A stretch of DNA of 64,000 nucleotides, taken from JAWXBG01 sp044375415. Lineage in GTDB: Bacteria; Bacteroidota; Bacteroidia; Flavobacteriales_D; Sanyastnellaceae. Shown here one piece after another: positions 1 through 8,842 of the stretch. The stretch lies in assembly GCA_044375415.1 (NCBI GenBank), contig JBILMS010000011.1, forward strand, positions 1 to 64,000, written 5' to 3'. Under the pieces are notes generated by a model. It was given only the letters and a program-made list of their open reading frames with translations, searched no databases and was not told where the DNA came from. Positions within the stretch are counted from its first letter, which is position 1, and each line of letters opens with the position of its first letter. The position numbers and the translations under genes were made by a program.

Positions 1-1
1 A

Positions 2-85
2 GATAAAATAATTAATGCTGTAGAAGTGAAAAATTGTAAAATTGACAAGATACATATAGAAGCACTCGGACTTAAATTTGATTAA
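2..85 (+). CDS. 3' end of an unidentified CDS (partial)
   Basis: An open frame enters from the left edge and stops at TAA 83-85. The 27 visible residues end in EALGLKFD and are too short to identify. The same frame is open again from 86 to the TAA at 149-151 and encodes a basic, coding-like stretch ending LTAPKRNWRFSV, whose stop lies inside the IS-end-like 12-mer at 147-158. One reading is the C-terminus of a transposase carrying a premature stop. That is inference only, and chance openness is possible. Confidence 0.3.
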   Translation, partial: DKIINAVEVKNCKIDKIHIEALGLKFD

Positions 86-146
86 AGCCAATGGACAAAA
101 GAAAGGCAGCAGCTCACAGCGCCTAAAAGAAATTGGCGGTTCAGTG

Positions 147-158
147 TGTAACCTCCCC
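147..158 (+). repeat. IS-end-like 12-mer TGTAACCTCCCC, copy 1
   Basis: This 12-mer recurs exactly at 6746-6757 in the same orientation, and similarity continues for about 20 bases downstream (A-run, TG, GTTT). The shape TG...CCCC followed by an A-rich tract resembles the terminal repeats of IS3-family elements. No complete transposase lies beside either copy, so both would be solitary ends or remnants. Confidence 0.4.
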
Positions 159-169
159 GAAAAACTGAA

Positions 170-553
170 ATGTTTGTAAACATAAATTCAAAAAATTCGG
201 GCCAAAATGAAAAAGTCAAAATTCACAGAGAGCCAGATCGTGAAGATTTTTGGCGAACAATAACCGGGGCAAATGCCATTTTTTTTTTGATTCCATCGGT
301 CTTTACCCCCAACAATGATGGACGAAACGACCACTTTTATCCTTCATCGGGCTGCTCTTACGCAAGCTATGACCTGTCCATTTTCAACTGCTTGGGCAAC
401 CTTGTTTTTGAAAGCGACAAACCCAATGGATACCGGGACGGCGCCGCCGGCGACATAGACTCACCTCAGCGAGTTTACTCTTATGCCTTCCGTTACCGGC
501 TCGCACAAGGCAAGAAGGAATTCGCATCGGGTTATGTGCAGTTGTTGCGGTAA
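170..553 (+). pseudogene. Orphan T9SS type B sorting-domain fragment
   Basis: The last ~90 residues of this 127-codon frame are a recognisable type B C-terminal sorting domain, the signal that directs proteins to the type IX secretion translocon. It opens with PSVFTPNNDGRNDHF and ends GYVQLLR. The first ~38 residues are unrelated, there is no signal peptide, and the frame is closed upstream by TAA at 149-151. Two hallmarks are degraded: the usual FNRWG reads FNCLG and the usual GWDG-like turn reads GYRDG. I read it as the tail of a decayed secreted-protein gene, possibly cut by an insertion at the 12-mer just upstream. A functional product is unlikely, since export needs an N-terminal signal. 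Confidence 0.6.
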
Positions 554-905
554 TTTAAGGTCTTGTATTTCTTACTACCGCTGAAAAGGCGACGCAAACG
601 GTTGGCGCAGGCGAAGCTTAGCCCTTGTCGCTTCATACAGCCGTCTTGCAGTCAACAAGTCAATTGAGAACACTCTCTTGTTTCCTCCAATCAACCAAAA
701 ATACAAACGCGTTACGGTAGCAATAATTTAACGGAAACATAATGGAATATTTCTGATTAACGGCCTAAGTCTCATCCTCAATAACCTGTATTCTGTGGTG
801 TTGTTGACTTTTTAACGTTCGTTCTGTGCAATCCATCAAGATGTCACGATTTTAAATTAGAGTCACTGAGCAACTTTCTAAATGGTTCAATAGTCTGCAC
901 TTCAA
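554..905. other. Intergenic stretch, nothing recognised
   Basis: This stretch follows the orphan sorting domain and precedes the first large secreted protein. I see no ORF with coding character, no RNA gene, no strong hairpin with a T-run and no TAnnTTTG box. Confidence 0.5.
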
Positions 906-3278
906 ATGAACATACCAATGACCAAGTTCTTTATCGCATCTCTAAGCATGATTCAATTCATTTGCTTGCAAATGAATGGCCAGATACTCGACTATTATTA
1001 TCTCGGCCAAAACCCTGATTCCTGGACGGAACTTACTGGTGACCAAGTGGTCTTTTCGGGACCATTTGATGACAATGTGACTGCCGCCATTTCCATTCTA
1101 CCGACAACCATGGGTGTTGAATCGCATACTTCGATGTTCATCAGCACCAACGGATTCATGACATTGAGTACTGCTCCAACTGCCAACAATTACGATCCGC
1201 TTTCGCAGGGGAATTCCGCGCCAGTCATTGCACCGTTTGCCACCAACCTCGAGGGCATTGATGCTACGTCCAAAGTGAGTTACACCATCGACTCTCAGGG
1301 AATTCGTGTGCAATGGAAAAATGTGCGTCGCGTGGGTTATATCGGCGAGTCTTTTTCATTTCAAGCCCGCATCATCAGCCAAGTTTACACAGGATTTGGT
1401 TTTGGAAGCATTGCGTTCTTTTACGGTCCTTTTCAGGGTGTAGCTGAGCCGAGTACCCAGGTGCACGTAGGTATTCGGGTTGGTTCGGGAGATACAGCAG
1501 GCACCTACTCCACACGTTCCGTTGACCCCGGTTCAACCTGGTCGCCTGACACATTTGGAACCTCTTCGACGTCGACCTGCGCATTTCCATCCAACAATAC
1601 TCCCGATGGTGTTCCGGCATTGGGCACGAAGCAGGAGTGGTTTTTGAACTCCGGTTATCAAGGCCCCACGAATCCGGATGTCTCCCCGCTTTGCAACGGT
1701 GATGGCAATGTCGTGATATACTCCAATTACGATGGCGGCACGCTCAACATCAATGTGGACCAGGACATTCCCAACCTCAAAATCGGCATTTGCACCTATG
1801 AGCCTGTGCAGGTTAACATCACTGGACCCTTTGTGAGCAATTTGACTGAAGTGCTTTACGCCGGATTCAACTCAACGGCAGGAAACAACAACTGTGGACT
1901 GAACATTTCGACCACAACCATTTCCGGAGTGAATTCTTCCATCACCCAAGTTCTCACTACTCCCACCGTGGGCTATGAGCCTTTGCACGGGAACGGCGCA
2001 GGTGGTTGGGGTGGCATTTTTAGCGGTCCCGGACTTATGGTTGGTGTAGGCGGACAATGTGATACGCTTTATCCGGCGGGTGGTGGCAATACCCCCGATG
2101 AGGTCGTGTATTACTTTCTTACAACCTTCGATGGTGATCTGCTGTTTCACTACACGCAGTACAATTGTTGGTTCTCAGAGGTTTATAATATTTCTGATGG
2201 AGGCAACTGTTGTGTCAATCCACTGGTGCCTGCATGGACAATTGCAATACCCAACGATACAGCCGTGTGCTACAATGGCGCAATTTCGCTGCAGTTGTTG
2301 GAAAATCAGAATGGTGAAGGACCATTTTCGTATGAGTGGACCTACAATGCGGTGCCTGTGTGCAGTGATGCAGTATGCACATTGCCTGTAACCGAAGACG
2401 GACAGGCCTGCGTAACGGTTACGAATGCATTTGGTCAAACACTTTCCGATTGTTTTGATGTATCCGTGGATGCACCAGTATTCATCGCCCTAAGTGTCTC
2501 GGATACAGCGCTATGCATGCCAGCTCAGTTCACGCTCAACAACGAAACAGCGCCGGGCAGCTTTACTTCCCAACAATGGACTATCGATGGCACGCCTTAC
2601 TCCAATCAATCGACGGCTAACTTCGCTCCGAATCAATCCGGTGTTTTCGATGTAGCGTTGGAAGTATCTACGTCCAATGGATGCATATACGACACCTTGC
2701 TCATTGATTATCTTGAAGCATATCCAACACCCCAGGCCAATTACACTTCCAATCCTCTCGTACTCGATTCAGACAACACCGATGTAAACATGATTGATTT
2801 ATCGGAAGGTAGCATTGACACCTGGGAATGGACTATCTCTTTGCCGTCTGAAGAATTAACCAGTATGGATCAGAATCCTCAGTTCAGCCTTCCCCTTGGT
2901 GTTAGCGGATCGTACCCGGTGCAATTGACAGTTACATCGCCGAATGGTTGTTCCGATTTCATCGTCGGTATCATCACCGTAAATGAGTTATTCTATGTGT
3001 TTGTGCCTTCAGCATTTACGCCCAATGGCGATGGCATCAACGACGTTTTTATGGTGGAGGGTGCCGGCATGGATCCATCGAACTTTCAATTCGACATTTT
3101 CAATCGGTGGGGAGAAAAAGTTTATTCGAGTAAAGATCCGAAACAGAGCTGGACCGGCGGGGATAACGGAGGTGAATTTTACGTCCCGAACGGAATATAC
3201 AACTATTGTTTAACTACTAAATCATTGAGAACCGGAGAGCGCTATGAGAATAGGGGTCACATTTCAATTATTCGTTAG
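906..3278 (+). CDS. Secreted T9SS type B sorting-domain protein with PKD-like modules
   Basis: A 790-residue exported protein. Residues 1-26 form a signal peptide ending LQMNGQ; a second in-frame ATG at 918 (MTKFFIASL) is an equally good start. Residues ~27-240 and ~255-435 are two beta-rich, Gly/Asn/Thr-rich modules of the kind found in Bacteroidota surface proteins. They are followed by Ig/PKD-like domains (~450-550 and ~610-690). Residues 696-790 are a type B sorting domain with FTPNGDGINDVF, FNRWGEKVY and a final GHISIIR, which targets the protein through the outer membrane by T9SS. Eleven bases separate its stop from the next ATG, so the two genes probably share a transcript. The ligand or function is unknown; surface adhesion is a guess from the architecture. 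Confidence 0.85.
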   Translation: MNIPMTKFFIASLSMIQFICLQMNGQILDYYYLGQNPDSWTELTGDQVVFSGPFDDNVTAAISILPTTMGVESHTSMFISTNGFMTLSTAPTANNYDPLSQGNSAPVIAPFATNLEGIDATSKVSYTIDSQGIRVQWKNVRRVGYIGESFSFQARIISQVYTGFGFGSIAFFYGPFQGVAEPSTQVHVGIRVGSGDTAGTYSTRSVDPGSTWSPDTFGTSSTSTCAFPSNNTPDGVPALGTKQEWFLNSGYQGPTNPDVSPLCNGDGNVVIYSNYDGGTLNINVDQDIPNLKIGICTYEPVQVNITGPFVSNLTEVLYAGFNSTAGNNNCGLNISTTTISGVNSSITQVLTTPTVGYEPLHGNGAGGWGGIFSGPGLMVGVGGQCDTLYPAGGGNTPDEVVYYFLTTFDGDLLFHYTQYNCWFSEVYNISDGGNCCVNPLVPAWTIAIPNDTAVCYNGAISLQLLENQNGEGPFSYEWTYNAVPVCSDAVCTLPVTEDGQACVTVTNAFGQTLSDCFDVSVDAPVFIALSVSDTALCMPAQFTLNNETAPGSFTSQQWTIDGTPYSNQSTANFAPNQSGVFDVALEVSTSNGCIYDTLLIDYLEAYPTPQANYTSNPLVLDSDNTDVNMIDLSEGSIDTWEWTISLPSEELTSMDQNPQFSLPLGVSGSYPVQLTVTSPNGCSDFIVGIITVNELFYVFVPSAFTPNGDGINDVFMVEGAGMDPSNFQFDIFNRWGEKVYSSKDPKQSWTGGDNGGEFYVPNGIYNYCLTTKSLRTGERYENRGHISIIR

Positions 3279-3289
3279 AAACCAAATTT

Positions 3290-6200
3290 ATGAAGCTAGT
3301 TTTAACTGCGGTCGGCTTTGCCCTGACATCACTGACCATTTTAGCCCAGAAAGAAGCCAACGTATGGCATTTCGGCAGTGGCCATGGCCTTGACTTTAAC
3401 TCAGGCCAAGCTGTTCAGATCACCGGTTCCATGTCTACGTTTGAGGGTTGCACGGCCTACTGTGATTCCGCAGGCAGCCTCCTTTTTTACTCCAATGGTG
3501 GAGGCCGTATTCCCGGGGGCGGTCAGGACCCCGGACATATTTGGAACAAAAACAACGAAGTGATGTATGACATGCAGGGGACGGAAGGCGGCGGCTTGAG
3601 CGCGGCTCAATCGTCGGTCATCTTTCCTGCTCCTGGAGAAACTAATGTGTACTATCTATTTACCATGGACGAGACTGAACACTTCGTGGATGCAACTCCA
3701 GAAGTGTTGGCAGCAGAGCCTAACGGAAGAGGCTTGCGTTATTTTAAAGTAGATATGGCATCGAACAGCGGTTTGGGCGAAGTAACGGAAGCAGACGTTC
3801 AGGTATATGACTATTCATTCGAAGGCTTGTGCGCCATTCGTCATGAAAACGATACCGATTACTGGATACTGATTAACCAAGACACAACCGGTATTGGTAT
3901 CTATAGCGTCACAGAGGCGGGAGTGGAGCTTTCCTCCGTTTATGAAACAGAAGAGCCCTTGGCAGGAATCATTAAGGCCATGCACCATCGGGATTACCCC
4001 ATGGTACCTTGCTGCAGCAAGGTACTCGCATCGAACTACCTCTTTGATTTCGATTTGAGCACCGGCACATTGTCAAACATCGAAGAGCTTCCCGGCATAG
4101 GATCGGAAGCAGGTGAGTTTTCAACGAACGCTGCCTACCTATATCGCACACTTACAATCCCCGGCGAGGATCAACAACTCGTGCGCTACAACTTACTAAG
4201 CGCCTGGGAACAAGACACTACGGTAGCCTCCACGCAAGAAGTCATCGCCGATGACGTCACTATTTTTTATATGCAGGTGGCTCCTGATCAAAAGATTTAT
4301 TATCCATGGTTCGATAGCAATTTGCAGATTAATTTGGGCACTATCAATTGCGTAAATAATGAAAATCCCTCTGTAACGCCGGTTGCATATTCCTACGGGA
4401 ATGATCCTGATGGCATCTTTGCAACGCTTCCAAATTTTCCTTCGTGGATTTTTTACGAATCGTTTGTCGACAACGTTGAATTTGGACCTGATACGGTTTA
4501 CTTGTGCGCGGGGGACTCTATTTTACTCGATGCCGGCGTTGGCGATTACTGGGAATGGGGTGGCGATTGCTTCAGCGGACCTGAAAGTACCTGGCCCGAC
4601 AACAGCACGCGGTACTTTACGGTAACGCAGCCCGGCACCTATGTAGCCTGTGTGAATGGACCTTGTTCAGATGGCAATGGAGCGGATGGCTGCGAATCAT
4701 CCGATCAAATTACGGTGCTACCTTGCATAGCGGAGGTAACCCCATGCGATTTGCTCAACCTTCCAGACACATTGGAAGTCTGCGCCGGCGATACCCTGCA
4801 GCTTGAGGCGGACCTAAGTCAATTCGAATCTTACGCGAGCTTGCAATGGCTGGGTGGAGGAACATTTGTTCCCTCGGACACAGTTGCTCAACCATTGTAC
4901 ATTCCATCAGACCAAGAAATTGCGGCGGGAACGGCCAACCTCACACTTCAAGTATTCATTGAAGAGGTGGATACGGAGGGTGGTAATTTCCTTGCCTACG
5001 ATCACAGCGGAGAAGATATAATATTCTACATCAGCACGGAGAATGGGAGTTTAGACACCATTCAAAGCAACACTGGCAACGATTGGACTGCCATGGGTTT
5101 CAACGCTGCTACGAACACACTCTATGGGCTATCGAATATCGTTACTGACCCAGCCTTGTCATGGGTGAATGTCGAAACTGGGGTAGTGACACCCATTTTC
5201 ACCTACTCCAATCATCAATTCTATGCAGGTGATTACGACAACACAAACAATCGGTTTTTTGCCATCGGAATTCCTGAAATAAACGGCGGTGAGCCCTTGA
5301 CCCAAACTCTGTATACGATTGACGTAAATACCGGGGAGCTCAATGCCATTGGTGATTTCGATCAACTTGCAATCGACAATTTTTTCGCTGCTGGAGGCGA
5401 CGGTATCAATGGGCTGGCCTATGATCCATCATTAGATGTGCTCTGGGGGACAACGGCCAATGGTGAATTGTTAGAGATAAATACCACCACAGCTGAGGTT
5501 GTCACTGTTGGCAACATCGCAGCCGATTTACGCGGGCTTGCCTATGACTACAATGCGAATGAATTGTGGGGAGTAAATGCAAGTGGAAACCTTTATCACA
5601 TCGATACCAACTCCGGAGATGTGCTTGAAGAGGTGCCCTGTCAGGAGCCGTTGGGCTTTGTGACCACTCTGACTTATGCACTGCCGCAAAACATATCTGA
5701 AAGTATATGCTCCGACAATACGACAATCGTCATTCGAAACGAAAGCACCCTTGACTTGGGTGATGATACCGTTCTATGTGAAGGCGAAACAATCGTGCTT
5801 TCAGCGCCCGGTTTCGATTCTTATAGTTGGCAAGACGGAAGTAACGCTGAAAGTTATGCTGTAGATGAAAGCGGAACATACAGCGTGAACGTAACCGATA
5901 GCTTTGGCTGCAGCTACAGCGATGCCGTAACGATTACGGTGAACGATGCACCAATTGCGGGCTTTAGCGCCAATCCACAACCTACTACGATTGACGATAC
6001 ACAGATTACGTTCACCTCAACGAGCACTTCCGATCCTCTGACCTACACGTGGAGTTTTGAAGACGGCGCACCCGAAGCATCTGCAGAACAAAATCCGGTA
6101 GTCAACTTCCCTCCTATTCCCGGTAACTACAGCATTTCCTTGATCGTGGAAAACGCAAGCGGCTGTGTTGACACCCTGTCGTCATTCATTCTCATTGAAA

Positions 6201-6463
6201 GCGACGGCACCATCACCATGCCCAACGTCTTCACGCCCAATGGCGACGGCGACAACGATCGTTTCGTTCCATTCGAAGCATTTCCGGGCAAGTGGCAACT
6301 CACGATTTTCAACCGCTGGGGAGTGGAGATTTTCACAACCAAAAATGCATCTCAAGGATGGAGTGGCACAGATTCGTCAGCCGGCACCTACTACTGGATT
6401 CTACAACCGCTCGAAGGGCAGCAAGGCGAGGGCAAATCGGGCTATGTGACGTTGTTGAAGTAA
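3290..6463 (+). CDS. Secreted T9SS type B protein with beta-propeller-like N-terminus
   Basis: A 1057-residue exported protein. The signal peptide is ~1-19 (ending LTILAQ). Residues ~20-395 resemble the propeller-like head of many Bacteroidota gliding-associated proteins (starting EANVWHFGSGHGLDFN). Residues ~400-500 are Cys-rich and Ig-like. Residues ~575-780 form a second propeller-like run with repeated G-L-A-Y-D/WGV motifs. Ig-like and PKD segments (~810-950) follow, and the type B sorting domain occupies ~976-1057 (VFTPNGDGDNDRF, FNRWGVEIF, GYVTLLK). It begins 11 bases after the preceding type B gene and probably forms a two-gene operon with it. T9SS dependence is strongly implied by the C-terminus; the biological role is not deducible. 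Confidence 0.85.
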   Translation: MKLVLTAVGFALTSLTILAQKEANVWHFGSGHGLDFNSGQAVQITGSMSTFEGCTAYCDSAGSLLFYSNGGGRIPGGGQDPGHIWNKNNEVMYDMQGTEGGGLSAAQSSVIFPAPGETNVYYLFTMDETEHFVDATPEVLAAEPNGRGLRYFKVDMASNSGLGEVTEADVQVYDYSFEGLCAIRHENDTDYWILINQDTTGIGIYSVTEAGVELSSVYETEEPLAGIIKAMHHRDYPMVPCCSKVLASNYLFDFDLSTGTLSNIEELPGIGSEAGEFSTNAAYLYRTLTIPGEDQQLVRYNLLSAWEQDTTVASTQEVIADDVTIFYMQVAPDQKIYYPWFDSNLQINLGTINCVNNENPSVTPVAYSYGNDPDGIFATLPNFPSWIFYESFVDNVEFGPDTVYLCAGDSILLDAGVGDYWEWGGDCFSGPESTWPDNSTRYFTVTQPGTYVACVNGPCSDGNGADGCESSDQITVLPCIAEVTPCDLLNLPDTLEVCAGDTLQLEADLSQFESYASLQWLGGGTFVPSDTVAQPLYIPSDQEIAAGTANLTLQVFIEEVDTEGGNFLAYDHSGEDIIFYISTENGSLDTIQSNTGNDWTAMGFNAATNTLYGLSNIVTDPALSWVNVETGVVTPIFTYSNHQFYAGDYDNTNNRFFAIGIPEINGGEPLTQTLYTIDVNTGELNAIGDFDQLAIDNFFAAGGDGINGLAYDPSLDVLWGTTANGELLEINTTTAEVVTVGNIAADLRGLAYDYNANELWGVNASGNLYHIDTNSGDVLEEVPCQEPLGFVTTLTYALPQNISESICSDNTTIVIRNESTLDLGDDTVLCEGETIVLSAPGFDSYSWQDGSNAESYAVDESGTYSVNVTDSFGCSYSDAVTITVNDAPIAGFSANPQPTTIDDTQITFTSTSTSDPLTYTWSFEDGAPEASAEQNPVVNFPPIPGNYSISLIVENASGCVDTLSSFILIESDGTITMPNVFTPNGDGDNDRFVPFEAFPGKWQLTIFNRWGVEIFTTKNASQGWSGTDSSAGTYYWILQPLEGQQGEGKSGYVTLLK

Positions 6464-6925
6464 TAGGAGCTGGAGACTAATGACGAGGGATGAGGGGTTA
6501 GAAATTAAAATCAGAATCAGACTAATTTTATTTTGGATCTAAATTATGAGTTATTAGCGGCTATGCACACTGAATTAAGTTTAACCCGAAATCCGCATTA
6601 GAAATTTATTACCATGTCGAAACCCTATAATTAAGGGCACTTTTCCGAATCGATGACTGTCCGGATGCGTCTAGATACCGATTGCCTTTAGCCTTGCACC
6701 CTCATTCTTTTTTTAATCATACTGATGATATAGTTGTATTCCACATGTAACCTCCCCTAAAATTTGTACAGTTTAAAAGCAGAATAAGATTTCTATTTAT
6801 CATAGATAATTCATGAGAAGCCGTTAGGGTTTCTTTTTAGTCGTGCCAAAAGTTCGTGTCCTTTATAACCTGCGCCTCATGTGTCCAACCTTTATTTCAA
6901 CGTTGAGTCATGTAACTTTTATTTC
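6464..6925. other. Intergenic stretch with IS-end-like 12-mer
   Basis: AT-rich non-coding DNA between the type B gene pair and the hip operon. The only structure I see is the second TGTAACCTCCCC sequence (6746-6757). No ORF of coding character was found. Confidence 0.5.
6746..6771 (+). repeat. IS-end-like sequence, copy 2
   Basis: It begins with the exact 12-mer TGTAACCTCCCC also found at 147-158 and continues TAAAATTTGTACAG, which looks even more like an IS3-family terminal repeat. No matching inverted end or transposase is seen nearby. Confidence 0.4.
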
Positions 6926-6929
6926 ATGA

Positions 6930-6997
6930 ATAGTGCACTCAGAAGCACTTTTCCATACAATTTTACAATAAATATTATATTGCGCACTATATAGTGC
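6930..6997. promoter_or_regulatory. Probable HipB operator sites
   Basis: A perfect 14-bp palindrome, GCACTATATAGTGC, lies at 6984-6997. The related palindrome AGTGCACT lies near 6932-6939, and a TATAATGCACTTT half-site overlaps the hipB start. Repeated AGTGCA/TGCACT half-sites upstream of an HTH antitoxin gene are what autoregulation by HipB would need. Binding is inferred, not shown. Confidence 0.55.
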
Positions 6998-7014
6998 AGT
7001 TTACCGCTCTTTCT

Positions 7015-7045
7015 ATTGCATTTAGCAGAATTTACAATATATTTG
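7015..7045 (+). promoter_or_regulatory. Promoter of hipBST
   Basis: TTG at 7015-7017 and TATATTTG at 7038-7045 match the Bacteroidota consensus TTG...TAnnTTTG with a 20-base spacer. The -7 box lies 20 bases before the hipB ATG and just downstream of the palindromic operator. Confidence 0.65.
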
Positions 7046-7064
7046 CAGGAAATAATGCCGTATA

Positions 7065-7283
7065 ATGCACTTTAAAGAACTAATAAAAACTGTAAAAGAA
7101 CGTAGAGAATCTCTTCAAGTAACACAAGAAGGATTAGCAGACCTCTCCGGTGTTGGGTTGAGAACTCTCAAACAGTTGGAAAGTGGAAAAGGAAATCCGA
7201 CGCTTTTAACGTTGCAAAAGATCTCAGATGTGTTGGGCATGGAGGTATGCCTAAAAGTTAAAAATATATCATCTAGTAAATGA
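7065..7283 (+). CDS. hipB: HipB-like HTH antitoxin/repressor
   Basis: A 72-residue Xre-type helix-turn-helix protein. The HTH covers ~8-62 with LGLTQEGLADLSGVG-like helices (VTQEGLADLSGVGLRTLKQLE) and the typical E-x-G-K-x-N-P-T-L turn. In HipBST modules the HTH subunit binds operator DNA and the kinase, and represses the operon. The stop overlaps the next start as ATGA (4-base overlap), so hipB and hipS are translationally coupled. Palindromic sites and a consensus promoter lie directly upstream. Confidence in the HTH family is high; assignment to HipB follows from the neighbours. Confidence 0.85.
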   Translation: MHFKELIKTVKERRESLQVTQEGLADLSGVGLRTLKQLESGKGNPTLLTLQKISDVLGMEVCLKVKNISSSK

Positions 7284-7642
7284 GAAAGGCACTTGTATTA
7301 TTTAAGAATGAAGAAGCGGGTATTTTGACCCAATACGATGATGGTTCTTTTTCATTTCGTTATCACGATGATTGGGTGGCTAATGATAGCAAACGAAACA
7401 TCAGCCTCACCTTACCCAAAACCGAAAAGGAATTTCACTCCAAAGACCTATTTCCATTTTTTTACAGCTTGCTTCCTGAAGGTTCTAATAAGCAAGTGGT
7501 ATGTAAGCTAAATAGAATTGACCGAGATGACCACTTTGGATTGCTCATGTCTACCGCAAAAAACGATAGCATAGGTGCTGTAAGAATTATTAAGGGAACC
7601 TCTAAAAACCTCTTTCACGTTTCGACCAAATCGAATAATTGA
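7280..7642 (+). CDS. hipS: HipS-like protein (HipA N-terminal subdomain), 3' end altered by insertion
   Basis: Residues ~1-104 match the small N-terminal subdomain of HipA kinases: the early run RKALVLFKNEEAGIL, then FPFFYSLLPEG and DDHFGLLMS...GAVRII. In split HipBST systems this subdomain is a separate protein (HipS), reported to act as the antitoxin for HipT. The homologous part ends at about 7593, exactly where the inverted-repeat element begins. The last ~16 residues (from KGTSKNLF on) are encoded by the element, so the natural C-terminus has been replaced. The family domain usually ends close to this point, so the product may still be functional. Confidence 0.75.
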   Translation: MRKALVLFKNEEAGILTQYDDGSFSFRYHDDWVANDSKRNISLTLPKTEKEFHSKDLFPFFYSLLPEGSNKQVVCKLNRIDRDDHFGLLMSTAKNDSIGAVRIIKGTSKNLFHVSTKSNN

Positions 7643-7795
7643 AAAAATCCACATTTCATTGACCGGGCCAAATTTCGCCGAATACTTCACCAAACATCAG
7701 TTACAGAGCATCCAGCTATGCGCCTTCTGTTTGGCTTGTCTTCTACGAAATTTGTCTCCGCGAAACATAAAACAGGTTTTTAGAGGTTCCCTTAA
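7590..7795. mobile_element. 206-bp MITE-like inverted-repeat element between hipS and hipT
   Basis: The sequence at 7590-7611 is the exact reverse complement of 7774-7795 (22 bases, starting TTAAGGGAACCTC). The match continues inward imperfectly to about 7624/7761, giving 32 of 35 pairs, with weaker similarity beyond. The unit has no ORF of its own, as expected of a non-autonomous miniature inverted-repeat element. It supplies the last codons of hipS and the 5' flank of hipT. I could not define a clean target-site duplication. The long terminal complementarity would also let the intervening mRNA fold into a large hairpin between the two genes. Confidence 0.65.
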
Positions 7796-7807
7796 AATAG
7801 AAAATTA

Positions 7808-8794
7808 ATGAGTTTACCGGAAATCAAATATTGCCCCGGCACATTATCACAAGGTTTCGCTACATACAGTAGAACCGCCTTGAATAGAGTTTTTGAAGGG
7901 AAGAAAGTGCATCATCTTTTACCGTACTATTCTCCGGCCTCCAATGCGACAACTGATGAGTTATTTGAAGAGAATAGAAAAGGCATGTCGATATCAGGTG
8001 TACAAGAAAAATATTCTGTATTGCTTATCAAAAACAAGTTAAGGCTCGCAAATGAAAATGAACAAGGTACCTACATCCTAAAACCAATTCCGAGTGGCGG
8101 CAAAAAGCCGGAACAAATGCCTGCCAATGAGCATTTAACCATGCAAATAGCCCGTCAAGTGTATGGCATAGAGACGGCAGAAAATGCACTGATCTTTTTT
8201 AAAGATGGTACACCTGCATACATCACCAAAAGATTTGATGTAAAGGAAGATGGGTCTAAACTGGCTCAAGAAGACTTTGTTTCTTTAGCAAAAAGAACCC
8301 CTCAAACCCATGGCGAACATTACAAGTATCTGGGGAATTACTTTGATCTTTTCGAATTAATGCAAAAATATCTAACAACTTATAAGTTAGATGCACCTAA
8401 ACTATTCAAAATAATTGTCTTCAATTATCTTTTTTCCAATGGAGATGCACACTATAAAAATTTCTCGATTTTAGAAACATCTTTTGGAGATTATCGGCTA
8501 AGCCCGGCTTATGACTTGCTAAGTAGTCGCATTCATATAAACGACAATGAGTTTGCGTTAGAAGAGGGTCTGTTACCGAAAAATCTAGCCCAAAGTAAAA
8601 TCGGCTTGCAATTTGCCCAATTAGCGAAGAAAGCAAAAATCCGTGAAAAGACTTTTCAAGATATCATGACTTTGATGACTTCCAAATCAGATTTAGTTGA
8701 AGATATGGTAGCTGCCTCTTTTTTAAGTAATACCACTAAAAGAAATTACTTCCAATTGTATCAAGGCCGTTTAAAACAACTCACTAAAGTCTGA
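7808..8794 (+). CDS. hipT: HipT-like serine/threonine kinase toxin (HipA-family)
   Basis: A 328-residue HipA-fold kinase lacking the N-subdomain, which is supplied in trans by hipS. Visible motifs: the Gly-rich loop SISGVQEKYS (S61, I62, S63), where HipT proteins carry an autophosphorylated S-x-S pair; a Lys in YILKP (~92); the catalytic loop NGDAHYKNF (D213, N218); and the metal-binding PAYDLL (D236). The start MSLPEIKYCPGTL fits the family N-terminus, so the reading frame looks intact. In known members the substrate is a tRNA synthetase; the target here is unknown. The gene lies 12 bases after the inverted-repeat element and converges with the next gene. Confidence 0.85.
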   Translation: MSLPEIKYCPGTLSQGFATYSRTALNRVFEGKKVHHLLPYYSPASNATTDELFEENRKGMSISGVQEKYSVLLIKNKLRLANENEQGTYILKPIPSGGKKPEQMPANEHLTMQIARQVYGIETAENALIFFKDGTPAYITKRFDVKEDGSKLAQEDFVSLAKRTPQTHGEHYKYLGNYFDLFELMQKYLTTYKLDAPKLFKIIVFNYLFSNGDAHYKNFSILETSFGDYRLSPAYDLLSSRIHINDNEFALEEGLLPKNLAQSKIGLQFAQLAKKAKIREKTFQDIMTLMTSKSDLVEDMVAASFLSNTTKRNYFQLYQGRLKQLTKV

Positions 8795-8842
8795 TATATG
8801 TTTCATTTTGTGGGCGCGTTCATATGAAATAGAATACCCCTG

